Of a DNA stretch of 19,676 nucleotides, positions 7,056 to 16,200 are shown one piece after another. The first letter of the stretch is position 1, and every line of letters begins with the position of its first letter. The stretch covers positions 1 through 19,676 of the forward strand of contig JAZQYO010000004.1 of NCBI GenBank assembly GCA_045633565.1, given 5' to 3'. Under the pieces are notes generated by a model. It saw nothing but the letters and a program-made list of their open reading frames with translations, was not told where the DNA came from and ran no database searches. Position numbers and translations under genes: made by a program. Source of the stretch: RGIG7450 sp045633565 (lineage in GTDB: Bacteria; Bacillota; Clostridia; RUG12999).

Positions 7056-7087
7056 CAATAAAAACTCCCCGGAAAATTCCGGGGAGT
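7055..7087 (-). terminator. Intrinsic terminator of the permease gene
   Basis: Perfect 11-bp GC-rich stem ACTCCCCGGAA/TTCCGGGGAGT (7064-7074 with 7077-7087), followed on the minus strand by TTTTTATTG. It lies 14 nt after the permease stop. Confidence 0.9.
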
Positions 7088-7101
7088 AGCTTTGCTTTTA
7101 A

Positions 7102-8499
7102 TTATTCTTCAGTTTTATTGTTTTTCTTTTTGAAAATTGCACCCAGTATCATTATTGCTGCAAAAATAATTAAATAGAATAATACAGGGAATGAGAAAGC
7201 GCCATTTGCTTTTGCCGCAAGGTAAGGTGTAATACCGTGAGCATAAACTGCAGCAAATACCATGAATGCGCAAGCGATTAAAGAAATAATGGGAAGAATA
7301 AATCTTTTGAATACGCCTATATCTTTTTCTCTTATCATCCATGCGATGAACATGGGTATGTACATTGCATAAATTGTAACAATCGGAAGTTCTGAAGAGT
7401 CAAAGTTGAAGAGGCCAAACCAACCATTTGTAAGGTTCGCGCCATAGAAGTAGATGAGCCAGAGAGCACATACAAACAGACCCCAGATTGAAGAGTTGGT
7501 TGTCATGTTTGTTGCTTTGTCAACCTGTGAGAATGTTTCGGGTTTGGGACCGTCGTTACGAGCTGCGATAGCATACATACCACGTGTTGCACCAACCATA
7601 AGGCCATTTAATGTACCAAGGCAGGAAATTACGATACAGATGTTGAGTATTGTTCCGCCAATGCCACCGAAGATGTTGCTAAATGCTGTTGTAGCACCAT
7701 CATTGATAAGCACTTCTGTGGAAGCACCACCTGCAACACCAATAAAGTATAATACATACGCTGCAACAACGATTAAAGAACCTAAAACAAGTGCGATAGG
7801 AAGATTTTTCTTGGGATTTTTAAGCTCTGCATTAATTGCTGTAGCACAAATCCAACCTTCGTAAGCAAATACTGTAGCAACAATTGCTGCAAAAAGACCA
7901 CTGCTGTTGGTTCCGCCAACTGTTTCTGTAACTGCTGTAGCAAAGTTAGTTGGAAGTGTTCCGTTAACAAAACCTACAACAGTACCAACAACTGCCATTA
8001 AAACAATAGGAATTAATTTAATAATAGTAGCACTAATCTGGAATTTACCTGCAAGTTTCGGGGAAAGTGCATTCATTGTATATGAAACAATAAGGAAAAA
8101 TCCCGAAAGAGCCATAACTTCAGCACTTACAAGGCTCCAACCAAAAAGAACACCGAAATATCTTGCTGAAACCCATGCAAGAACTGATGTCATAGCAGGA
8201 TAGTAAATGTTAACCATAAACCATGCAAGATAATAACCGTAAGTTTTGCCGCATGTAGCTTCTGCATAGTCAACTACACCACTTACTTTTTCGTACTTTG
8301 TTGCCATAACAGCAAACTGTGCAGAACAAATAATCATAAGTAAACCTGTGATAATCCATGCTGCGATACCAAGAGACATTCTGCCTCCTGTTGCCACAAG
8401 AACGTTCTGAGCTTTAAAGAAAACACCCGAACCAATTACAGTTCCTACTACCATACAGATGGCAGTCATCAAACCATATTTTTTAGTTAGTTTTTCCAT
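7102..8499 (-). CDS. APC-superfamily amino acid permease
   Basis: A 465-residue inner-membrane transporter with about 12 hydrophobic helices. The first helix carries GTVIGSGVFFKAQ, the broken-helix substrate-binding motif of the APC superfamily. The sequence resembles the LAT/SteT-like branch (amino acid exchangers such as the serine/threonine exchanger of Bacillus), but the substrate cannot be fixed. The C-terminus ends in a short Lys-rich tail. An upstream in-frame start at 8550 would place the -10 element inside the gene; the ATG at 8499 follows AAGGAGGGG at good spacing and is preferred. It is a single-gene unit with its own promoter and terminator. Confidence 0.92.
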   Translation of the reverse strand: MEKLTKKYGLMTAICMVVGTVIGSGVFFKAQNVLVATGGRMSLGIAAWIITGLLMIICSAQFAVMATKYEKVSGVVDYAEATCGKTYGYYLAWFMVNIYYPAMTSVLAWVSARYFGVLFGWSLVSAEVMALSGFFLIVSYTMNALSPKLAGKFQISATIIKLIPIVLMAVVGTVVGFVNGTLPTNFATAVTETVGGTNSSGLFAAIVATVFAYEGWICATAINAELKNPKKNLPIALVLGSLIVVAAYVLYFIGVAGGASTEVLINDGATTAFSNIFGGIGGTILNICIVISCLGTLNGLMVGATRGMYAIAARNDGPKPETFSQVDKATNMTTNSSIWGLFVCALWLIYFYGANLTNGWFGLFNFDSSELPIVTIYAMYIPMFIAWMIREKDIGVFKRFILPIISLIACAFMVFAAVYAHGITPYLAAKANGAFSFPVLFYLIIFAAIMILGAIFKKKNNKTEE

Positions 8500-8529
8500 T
8501 TTTGCCCCTCCTTTTTTAATAATAAATTG

Positions 8530-8558
8530 ATTATAACATAATATATTCAAAAAAGCAA
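8530..8558 (-). promoter_or_regulatory. Sigma-A promoter of the permease gene
   Basis: Minus-strand TTGCTT (8553-8558) and TATAAT (8530-8535) with a 17-nt spacer, 30 nt upstream of the permease start. Confidence 0.7.
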
Positions 8559-8610
8559 GTAAATTATTTATTTTTTTACATTTTTTTGACAGAATTTAGT
8601 ATAAATATGT

Positions 8611-8640
8611 AAAAAAACAGACAGTCGAAACTGTCTGTTT
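8611..8640 (-). terminator. Terminator of the str/tuf operon, UUCG loop
   Basis: AAACAGACAGT and ACTGTCTGTTT form an 11-bp stem (8615-8625 with 8630-8640) closed by a TTCG tetraloop on the minus strand and followed by seven T. It lies 16 nt after the tuf TAA and ends the cluster. Confidence 0.92.
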
Positions 8641-8656
8641 AATACTTAGATTAAGA

Positions 8657-9859
8657 TTATTCGTTAATAGCTGTAACGATACCGGAACCTACTGTACGGC
8701 CGCCTTCACGGATAGCGAAACGGAGACCGTCTTCAATAGCGATAGGAGTGATGAGCTCAACGTTGATTTCAACGTTATCGCCAGGCATACACATTTCTGT
8801 GCCAGCAGGAAGTTCGATAACACCTGTAACGTCAGTTGTTCTGAAGTAGAACTAAAGTCTGTAGTTGTTGAAGAAAGGTGTGTGTCTGCCGCCTTCTTCT
8901 TTTTTCAGGATATAAACCTGACCTTTGAATTTTGTGTGGGGGTTGATAGAACCGGGTTTAGCAAGAACCTGTCCTCTTTCGATTTCTTTCTTATCAACGC
9001 CACGGAGAAGAGCACCGATGTTGTCACCAGCCTGAGCTCCATCGAGAAGTTTTCTGAACATTTCGATACCTGTAACAACAACTTTTCTGCTTTCTTCTGT
9101 GAGACCAACGATTTCAACTTCGTCAGAAACGTGGAGAACGCCTCTTTCAACTCTACCTGTAGCAACTGTACCACGACCTGTGATAGAGAATACGTCTTCG
9201 ACAGGCATAAGGAAAGGTTTGTCTGTGTCTCTTTCAGGAGCAGGAATGTAGCTGTCAACTGCATCCATGAGTTCAATGATAGGAGCGTATTCAGGAGCTG
9301 TTACGTCTGTAGAAGAAGATTCGAGAGCCATAAGAGCTGAACCTTTAACGATAGGTGTATCATCACCCGGGAATTCATATTCAGAGAGAAGGTCTCTGAT
9401 TTCCATTTCAACGAGTTCAAGAAGTTCAGGGTCGTCAACCTGGTCAACTTTGTTCATGAATACTACGATGTAGGGAACGCCAACCTGTCTAGCAAGAAGG
9501 ATGTGTTCACGAGTCTGAGGCATGGGGCCGTCAGCAGCAGATACAACGAGGATAGCACCGTCCATCTGAGCAGCACCAGTGATCATGTTTTTAACATAGT
9601 CAGCGTGTCCAGGGCAGTCAACGTGTGCATAGTGTCTGTTGTCTGTTTCATATTCAACGTGAGCTGTAGAGATTGTGATACCTCTTTCTCTTTCTTCAGG
9701 TGCTTTGTCGATCATATCGTAAGCAGCGTATTCAGCTTTACCTGAGAAACCTAATGTTTTTGTGATAGCAGCAGTAAGAGATGTCTTACCGTGGTCAACG
9801 TGACCAATTGTACCAATATTAACGTGGGGTTTGTTTCTTTCGAATTTAGCCTTTGCCAT
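8657..9859 (-). pseudogene. tuf: tuf (elongation factor Tu) interrupted by an in-frame amber codon
   Basis: EF-Tu carries aminoacyl-tRNA to the ribosome as a GTPase. The reading frame covers 400 codons and ends in TAA at 8657, but codon 336 is TAG (8852-8854). Before it stand all expected parts: G1 GHVDHGKT (19-26), switch I RGITI, G3 DCPGH, G4 NKVD, and domain 2. After it, in the same frame with no shift, 64 codons encode normal domain 3, starting FYFRTTDVTG and ending GSGIVTAINE. The family has R-P-Q-F at this place; here the codons read R-L-stop-F, so two C-to-T changes turned CCTCAG into CTTTAG. A product stopped at 335 residues would lack most of the domain 3 barrel. Either this is a decayed second copy, or a sequence/assembly error, or the stop is read through. 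GGGAGG precedes the ATG. Confidence 0.9.
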
Positions 9860-9892
9860 TGGAATTTCCTCCCTTTATAAATTATTAATTTA

Positions 9893-9921
9893 ATTTTAAC
9901 ATATTTGATTTTAAAAATCAA
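9893..9921 (-). promoter_or_regulatory. Candidate promoter of tuf
   Basis: Minus-strand TTGATT (9916-9921) and TAAAAT (9893-9898), 17 nt apart, with a TG one base before the -10. It lies in the 76-nt fusA-tuf spacer, so tuf could be transcribed apart from the operon. The -35 part is also in a TTGATTTT/AAAATCAA dyad. Confidence 0.45.
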
Positions 9922-9935
9922 GTATTAATTGATTT

Positions 9936-12023
9936 TTACTTACCTTTGCCGTTGGTTTCAATAATTTTTTCCTGAATGCTCTTAGGTACTTCAGCATAGT
10001 GGCTGGGTTCCATAGAGTACTGACCACGGCCCTGAGTGTTTGAACGCAGGTCTGTTGCGTAACCAAACATTTCTGAAAGCGGAACCATTGCATTGATTTC
10101 CTGAACACCGTTTCTGGAGTCCATACCCTGAATCTGACCACGACGTGAGTTAAGGTCACCAATAACGTCGCCCATGTATTCTTCAGGAACAATAACAACA
10201 ACTTTCATGATAGGCTCTTTGAGTACCGGGTCTGCTTTACGGCAAGCATCTTTAAATGCCATAGAAGCAGCAATTTTAAATGCCATTTCAGAAGAGTCAA
10301 CTTCATGGTAAGAACCATCGTAAAGTGTTACTTTTACGTCAACAACATTGTAGCCTGCAAGTACACCGGATTCCATAGCGCCCTGATTACCTGCATCAAC
10401 TGCGGGAATGTATTCTTTCGGAATAACACCACCAACAATGCTGTTAACAAATTCATAACCTTTACCGGGTTCCTGAGGTTCTACTTTAATTTTAACGTGA
10501 CCATACTGACCTTTACCACCGGACTGACGTGAATATTTGTTGTCAACGTCAACAGATTTACGAATGGTTTCTCTGTAGGATACCTGCGGGCTACCTACGT
10601 CTGCTTCAACTTTGAATTCACGAAGAAGTCTGTCAACAATGATTTCAAGGTGAAGCTCACCCATACCTGCAATGATGGTCTGTCCTGTTTCCTGGTCTGT
10701 GTAAGCTTTAAATGTCGGGTCTTCTTCTGCGAGCTTAACAAGAGCGATGGACATTTTTTCCTGACCAGCTTTTGTTTTGGGCTCAATAGCAACACGGATA
10801 ACCGGTTCCGGGAATTCCATAGATTCCAGGATGATAGGATTCTTTTCGTCACAGAGAGTGTCACCTGTTGTAGTATTCTTAAGACCTACTGCAGCAGCGA
10901 TGTCACCAGCGTAAACGGTTTTGATTTCCTTACGGTCATTAGCGTGCATCTGAAGGATACGACCGATTCTTTCTTTCTGCCCTTTAACTGAGTTAAGAAC
11001 ATAAGAACCTGCTTCCATTGTACCGGAGTACACACGGAAGAAGCAGAGTTTACCAACAAACGGGTCGGTCATAATCTTGAATGCAAGCGCTGAGAAAGGT
11101 TCAGAGTCAGAAGAATGTCTTTCAAACTCTTCACCGGATTCGTCACCGGGGATTGTACCCTTAATAGCAGGGATATCAAGCGGAGACGGCATATAGTCAA
11201 CGATTGCGTCAAGAAGTTTCTGAACGCCCTTATTTTTATAAGAAGTACCACAAACAACAGGAATAATCTGAAGTCCGATTGTTGCTTTTCTTATAGCTTT
11301 TTTGATTTCCGGAATTGTGATTTCTTCGTCAGCAAAGAATTTTTCCATGAGAGCTTCGTCTGTTTCAACGATAGCTTCCATCATGGAAGCTCGATATTCT
11401 TCAGCCTCATCTTTCATGTCTTCCGGAATTTCTTCCTGTCTGATGTCTTTTCCAAGGTCATCATAATAAACATAAGCCTTCATTTCAACGAGGTCAATAA
11501 TACCTTTGAAGGTCTCTTCTGCGCCGATAGGAAGCTGAATCGGCACTGCATTACACTGGAGCCTGTCCTTCATCATGTCAAGTACATTATAGAAGTTAGC
11601 ACCCAGAATATCCATTTTGTTAATATACGCCATACGAGGTACGCCGTAGTTATCAGCCTGACGCCAAACGGTTTCGGACTGAGGCTCAACACCACCCTTA
11701 GCGCAGAAAACAGTTACAGAACCGTCAAGAACACGGAGTGAACGTTCAACTTCAACTGTGAAGTCAACGTGTCCAGGTGTGTCGATGATGTTGATTCTGT
11801 GACCTTTCCAGGAAGCTGTTGTAGCAGCGGAAGTGATAGTGATACCACGTTCCTGTTCCTGCTCCATCCAGTCCATTGTTGCTGCACCTTCATGGGTTTC
11901 ACCCATTTTGTAGTTAACGCCGGTATAGAACAGAATACGTTCAGTAGTTGTTGTTTTACCTGCGTCGATATGAGCCATGATTCCGATATTACGTGTAACG
12001 TCAAGAGCAAAATCTCTTGCCAT
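9936..12023 (-). CDS. fusA: Elongation factor G
   Basis: A 695-residue GTPase that moves tRNA and mRNA through the ribosome and, with RRF, splits ribosomes after termination. The G domain shows AHIDAGKT (17-24), RGITIT, DTPGH and NKMD; the later parts show domain II, the domain IV region (GGVIPKEYIPAVDAG) and the C-terminal domain V (GDLNSRRGQIQGM). Length is normal and the frame is intact. AGGAGG lies 7 nt before the ATG. It follows rpsG by 30 nt and precedes tuf by 76 nt in the usual str order. The G domain gives no sign of a fusidic-acid-protection paralogue; this is the housekeeping copy by context. Confidence 0.98.
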   Translation of the reverse strand: MARDFALDVTRNIGIMAHIDAGKTTTTERILFYTGVNYKMGETHEGAATMDWMEQEQERGITITSAATTASWKGHRINIIDTPGHVDFTVEVERSLRVLDGSVTVFCAKGGVEPQSETVWRQADNYGVPRMAYINKMDILGANFYNVLDMMKDRLQCNAVPIQLPIGAEETFKGIIDLVEMKAYVYYDDLGKDIRQEEIPEDMKDEAEEYRASMMEAIVETDEALMEKFFADEEITIPEIKKAIRKATIGLQIIPVVCGTSYKNKGVQKLLDAIVDYMPSPLDIPAIKGTIPGDESGEEFERHSSDSEPFSALAFKIMTDPFVGKLCFFRVYSGTMEAGSYVLNSVKGQKERIGRILQMHANDRKEIKTVYAGDIAAAVGLKNTTTGDTLCDEKNPIILESMEFPEPVIRVAIEPKTKAGQEKMSIALVKLAEEDPTFKAYTDQETGQTIIAGMGELHLEIIVDRLLREFKVEADVGSPQVSYRETIRKSVDVDNKYSRQSGGKGQYGHVKIKVEPQEPGKGYEFVNSIVGGVIPKEYIPAVDAGNQGAMESGVLAGYNVVDVKVTLYDGSYHEVDSSEMAFKIAASMAFKDACRKADPVLKEPIMKVVVIVPEEYMGDVIGDLNSRRGQIQGMDSRNGVQEINAMVPLSEMFGYATDLRSNTQGRGQYSMEPSHYAEVPKSIQEKIIETNGKGK

Positions 12024-12053
12024 TTTGGAATCCTCCTATTTATTAAATCAAGA

Positions 12054-12521
12054 TTACCAACGGAAATGTGCAAAAGCTTTGTTTGCCTCTGCCATTTTGT
12101 GGGTATCTTCGCGTTTTTTAACTGCAGAACCTGTGTTATTGAGTGCATCCATAATTTCGCCTGCAAGTCTTTCACGCATGGTCTTTTCACTTCTTGCTCT
12201 TGCATAAAGTGTAAGCCATCTGAGTCCAAGTGTCTGTCTTCTTTCTGCACGAACTTCGATCGGCACCTGATATGTGGAACCACCTACTCTACGAGCTTTA
12301 ACCTCAAGAACAGGCATGATGTTTTCGAGAGCCTCTTTGAATGCTTCAAGAGGTTCTTTACCGGTTTTTTCACGGATTATATCAAATGCATCGTATACAA
12401 TCTTCTGTGCGATACCTTTTTTACCGTCGTACATAACATTGTTGATAAGCTTTGTAACAAGCTTGCTGTTATACATCGGGTCTGCTAAAACATCTCTTTT
12501 AGCGGCACTTGATCTTCTCAC
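12054..12521 (-). CDS. rpsG: 30S ribosomal protein S7
   Basis: S7 starts assembly of the 30S head by binding the 3' domain of 16S rRNA. The 155-residue product fits the family length of 156. Conserved marks include RDVLADPMYNSKLVTKLIN, the GKKGIAQKI helix region, RRVGGSTYQVP and the C-terminal REDTHKMAEANKAFAHFRW. An ATG at 12539 is in frame, but its first codons themselves form the AAGGAGG ribosome binding site; the GTG at 12521 is 8 nt after it and gives the normal N-terminus, so translation starts there. In E. coli S7 also represses its own operon through the rpsL-rpsG spacer; here that spacer is 150 nt and holds hairpins. Confidence 0.97.
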   Translation of the reverse strand: MRRSSAAKRDVLADPMYNSKLVTKLINNVMYDGKKGIAQKIVYDAFDIIREKTGKEPLEAFKEALENIMPVLEVKARRVGGSTYQVPIEVRAERRQTLGLRWLTLYARARSEKTMRERLAGEIMDALNNTGSAVKKREDTHKMAEANKAFAHFRW

Positions 12522-12561
12522 CGTACTTCCCTCCTTCATATTTTATGATTTCATCGGTACT

Positions 12562-12582
12562 CTGACGAATATTATCCGTCAG
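12562..12582 (-). other. Hairpin before rpsG
   Basis: Minus-strand CTGACGGAT and ATTCGTCAG form a 9-bp stem with one G-U pair around a 3-nt loop. It lies about 40 nt before the rpsG start and has no T-run after it, so it is leader structure rather than a terminator. Confidence 0.5.
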
Positions 12583-12616
12583 TATAGTGCGGACTCAAAA
12601 CTTATAATATATAAAT

Positions 12617-12648
12617 TTCGCAGCCTCACTATTTAATTAGGGTGCGAA
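12617..12648 (-). other. Hairpin just after rpsL
   Basis: TTCGCA pairs with TGCGAA (6 bp), then after one C/C mismatch CCT pairs with AGG, around a 12-nt A/T-rich loop. It lies 23 nt after the rpsL stop. A weak promoter-like pair (TTGAGT, 18 nt, TAATAT) follows further down in the same spacer. Confidence 0.4.
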
Positions 12649-12671
12649 TAAAATTTCACACTAAGTCGGCA

Positions 12672-13088
12672 TTATTTTGCCTTTGGTTTCTTTGCGCCGT
12701 ATTTTGATCTGGACTGCAGTCTGTTCTGAACGCCCTGAGTATCAAGTGTACCACGGATAATGTGATATCTTACACCAGGAAGGTCCTTAATTCTGCCGCC
12801 TCTGATAAGAACAACGCTGTGTTCCTGCAGGTTATGACCGATACCGGGTATATAAGCAGAAACTTCAATACCGTTTGTAAGTCTAACTCTGGCAAGTTTA
12901 CGAAGCGCTGAGTTTGGCTTTTTAGGGGTCATTGTTTTAACTGTAGTACATACGCCTCTCTTCTGAGGAGAGCTGTTGTCAGTAGCCTTTTTCTTAAGAG
13001 TATTCATACCCTTCTGAAGTGCAGGAGCTTTTGACTTTTTAACTGCGGTCTGTCTGCCTTTATTAACCAGCTGATTAAATGTTGGCAC
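12672..13088 (-). CDS. rpsL: 30S ribosomal protein S12
   Basis: S12 sits at the decoding centre and shapes translational accuracy. The 138 residues include the Bacillota-type insertion between ALQKG and SSPQKRGVC, absent from the 124-residue E. coli form. The streptomycin-related lysines are unchanged in TPKKPNSALRK and RIKDLPGVRYH, so no classic resistance substitution is present. The start codon is GTG, with GGAGGTG 7-9 nt before it. It is the first gene after a strong promoter and a structured leader, with rpsG, fusA and tuf following on the same strand. Confidence 0.98.
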   Translation of the reverse strand: MPTFNQLVNKGRQTAVKKSKAPALQKGMNTLKKKATDNSSPQKRGVCTTVKTMTPKKPNSALRKLARVRLTNGIEVSAYIPGIGHNLQEHSVVLIRGGRIKDLPGVRYHIIRGTLDTQGVQNRLQSRSKYGAKKPKAK

Positions 13089-13113
13089 TCTGTTTCACCT
13101 CCGATTAAAAATT

Positions 13114-13142
13114 TAATTAGTATATGTGAAATTAACTAATTA
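13114..13142 (-). other. Leader hairpin near the rpsL ribosome binding site
   Basis: TAATTAGT and ACTAATTA form an 8-bp A/T-rich stem around 13 nt, ending about 12 nt before the rpsL GGAGG. It could affect ribosome access. Confidence 0.4.
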
Positions 13143-13154
13143 CATACCTTAAGC

Positions 13155-13176
13155 TCCGGCATCCGAAGATGCCGGA
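13155..13176 (-). other. Leader hairpin with UUCG tetraloop upstream of rpsL
   Basis: TCCGGCATC and GATGCCGGA form a perfect 9-bp GC-rich stem with a TTCG loop on the minus strand. The following bases are GCTTAAGG, with no T-run, so it is not an intrinsic terminator for rpoC. It starts about 14 nt after the predicted start of the rpsL transcript and may stabilise its 5' end or mark a processing site. Confidence 0.7.
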
Positions 13177-13196
13177 ACATAAACCCACATCTTAGT

Positions 13197-13225
13197 ATTT
13201 TATATCAAATACTTTTAAATGTCAA
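13197..13225 (-). promoter_or_regulatory. Strong sigma-A promoter of rpsL-rpsG-fusA
   Basis: Minus-strand TTGACA (13220-13225) and TAAAAT (13197-13202) are 17 nt apart, directly after the rpoC stop. Transcription would start near 13190 and give a leader of about 100 nt. Confidence 0.7.
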
Positions 13226-13237
13226 TGCTTTTTTAAA

Positions 13238-16200
13238 TTATTCGATAATTTCTTCCTCTATATCGCCAAGCTCAATCTTATTGTAAGCCGTCATACCTGT
13301 GCCGGCAGGAATAAGTTTACCGATAATAACATTTTCTTTAAGACCGATAAGCGGGTCAACCTTACCTTTAATCGCAGCATCCGTAAGAACTCTTGTTGTT
13401 TCCTGGAAGGATGCTGCAGAAAGGAAGGAATCTGTCGCCAGAGATGCTTTTGTGATGCCGAGAAGAACATCTTTAGCCTCAGGCAGAACTTTTCCTTCTG
13501 CACGGAGTCTGTCACAGATTTCCTCGTATTCACGTTTTTCAACGGTTGTTCCCTGTAAGAGTCCGGATTCACCGGGTTCTTCAATCTTAACCTTTCTCAT
13601 CATCTGACGGATGATAACTTCAATATGCTTGTCGTTGATGTCAACACCCTGAAGCTTATAAACCTTCTGAACTTCCTGAGACAGATATCTCTGAACGGTT
13701 GCCGCATCAGTAACTCTTAAAAGTTCGATAGGTGCAATGGAACCTACTGTAAGTCCGTCGCCGGCTTTTACAAAATCGCCGTCTGACACCTTAATTGTAG
13801 CATCATAAGGAATTTCATGTTTTTCTTCAAATGCTTCGCCGTCAGGTGTTCTGTTTGCAATCCAGATAATAGGATTCTTATCTGTCTGTTCAATCTGAAC
13901 CACACCGTCATGCTCTGCAATGATTGCCTGACCTTTCGGCTTTCTCGCTTCGAAAAGTTCTTCGATACGAGGGAGACCCTGCGTGATGTCATCGCCCGCG
14001 ATACCACCACTGTGGAAGGTTCTCATTGTAAGCTGTGTACCCGGTTCACCGATTGACTGAGCCGCAATAACACCTACTGCTTCACCTATATTAACAGGCT
14101 CGCCTGTTGCAAGGTTTGCACCGTAACAGTGTGAACATACACCAATTTTGGAGTTACATGAAATTACCGAACGAACTTCAACTTCTTTAATTCCGGCTTT
14201 TTCAATTTCCTCAGCTTTTGCTTTTGTAATAAACTCGCCGGCTGGGAGAATGATTTCGCCTGTTTCGGGATGAACTACATTATTGTCCTGACCGTCAAGT
14301 GTTTTCCATGCAAGGAATCTGCCTGTGATTCTTTCGGCAAGCGGTTCAATGATATATCTTGAACTGTCGCCCGATGCACCTTTGTGCTTTTCATTTTCCA
14401 GAGCAGAAATCTTAACACCTGTGAGTGTGCCACAGTCGTCTTCCTTGATGATAACCTCCTGGCTGACGTCAACAAGACGTCTTGTGAGGTAACCGGAGTC
14501 GGCTGTACGCAGCGCTGTATCGGCAAGACCTTTACGGGCACCGTGAGAGGAAATGAAGAATTCAAGAACGTCAAGACCTTCACGGAAAGAGGATTTAACT
14601 GGGATTTCAACCGATTTACCTGTTGTATCCGCCATAAGACCACGGATACCGGCAAGCTGACGAATCTGACCCACGTTACCACGGGCACCAGAAGTTGCCA
14701 TCATGCTTATCGGGTTGAACTCACCCATGTTATTCATAAGTGCTTTTGTGATATTGTCAATTGCGTTTTTCCAGATTTCGATAACGTGGCTGTAACGCTC
14801 GTCATCTGTCAGGAAGCCCATTTTGTAAAGCTCTCTGATTTCATCGATTTTCGCCTCTGCTTCTTTAATGTACTGAGGCTTTGTCGGCGGGATTTCCATA
14901 TCCGATACGCCAACTGTGATTGCACCCTTTGTGGAATACTTAAAGCCCTGTGCTTTAATCTGGTCAAGAACAACGGCAGTTTCTGTAATTCCGTGTTTCT
15001 GGATACATTTATCAATGATTTTTTCAAGCTCTTTCTTTGTTGTTTTATAGGTAACCTCAAGGTCAAACATTGTTTCGGGATTGGTTCTGTCAACAATACC
15101 CAAATCCTGAGGAATACCCTGGTTGAATATGAGTCTGCCGATTGTAGCTTTGATAACCTTTGACTTTTCTTCACCGTCAACTTCACGGGTAACCCTTACT
15201 TTGATGGGCTCGTGAATTGTAACAACCTTGTTATCATAAGCTAAAAGTGCCTCTTCAACATCGGCAAAGGCTTTCATTGTGACATGTTTATAGGTAGTTA
15301 TTACCTTACCATCTTCCCAAACACCTTCGATACCATCGCCATTTTCAACGATAATCGGTTCATATTCTTTAATTTCGCCATTTTCAAAAGCCGCAATTAC
15401 TTCCTGTGCCTCTACGAAACTCTTCATATTAAGACGTGCAATATTCGTAACATCTTTCTTAACAGAAATTGTGTCGTAAAGACCAATCTGACCTTCACCA
15501 TAAGCAGTCATAGCTTCTTTTTTGCTCTTGAATTCGGCTACCGGAGCTTTTTTAGGTTTCTGTGCACCGTTAAGCTCTGTTTCCCCTCTTGCTACCGTCA
15601 GATAGAAGCTACCGAGTACCATGTCCTGAGTAGGAACAGTAACAGGTTTTCCGTCCTGAGGTTTAAGGAGGTTGTTAGCTGAAAGCATAAGGAATCTTGC
15701 TTCTGCCTGAGCCTCGGGTGAAAGAGGTACGTGAACTGCCATCTGGTCACCGTCAAAGTCGGCATTGTACGCTGTACAAACAAGCGGATGAAGTCTGATT
15801 GCTCTGCCTTCAACAAGAACAGGCTCAAACGCCTGAATACCAAGTCTGTGAAGTGTAGGCGCACGATTGAGCATTACGGGATGGTCTTTAATGATTTCAT
15901 CTAAGATATCCCATACACTGTCATCTGCACGTTCAACTTTTTTCTTGGCATTTTTTATATTGTGTGCAACACTGTCGTTAACAAGCTTTTTCATTACGAA
16001 AGGCTTAAAAAGTTCAAGTGCCATTTCTTTAGGAAGACCGCACTGATAAATTTTCAGTTCGGGACCTACAACGATAACCGAACGACCTGAGTAGTCAACA
16101 CGTTTACCGAGCAGGTTCTGTCTGAATCGACCCTGTTTACCTTTGAGCATATCGGACAAAGATTTAAGCGGTCTGTTTCCGGGACCGGTTACAGGTTTAC

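Noticed and set aside
8852..8854. Genome-wide reassignment of TAG or pyrrolysine insertion
   Set aside because: The phosphatase gene uses TAG as its normal end at 6524-6526, where reading on would run out of frame into the next gene; no pyrrolysine gene is visible and EF-Tu is not known to hold that residue.
8657..9859. Frameshift as the cause of the broken tuf gene
   Set aside because: The codons on both sides of the TAG are in the same frame and match EF-Tu without any gap, so it is a nonsense change, not a shift.
13155..13176. Terminator of rpoC
   Set aside because: There is no T-run after the stem on the minus strand and the hairpin lies downstream of a strong promoter, so a leader element fits better.
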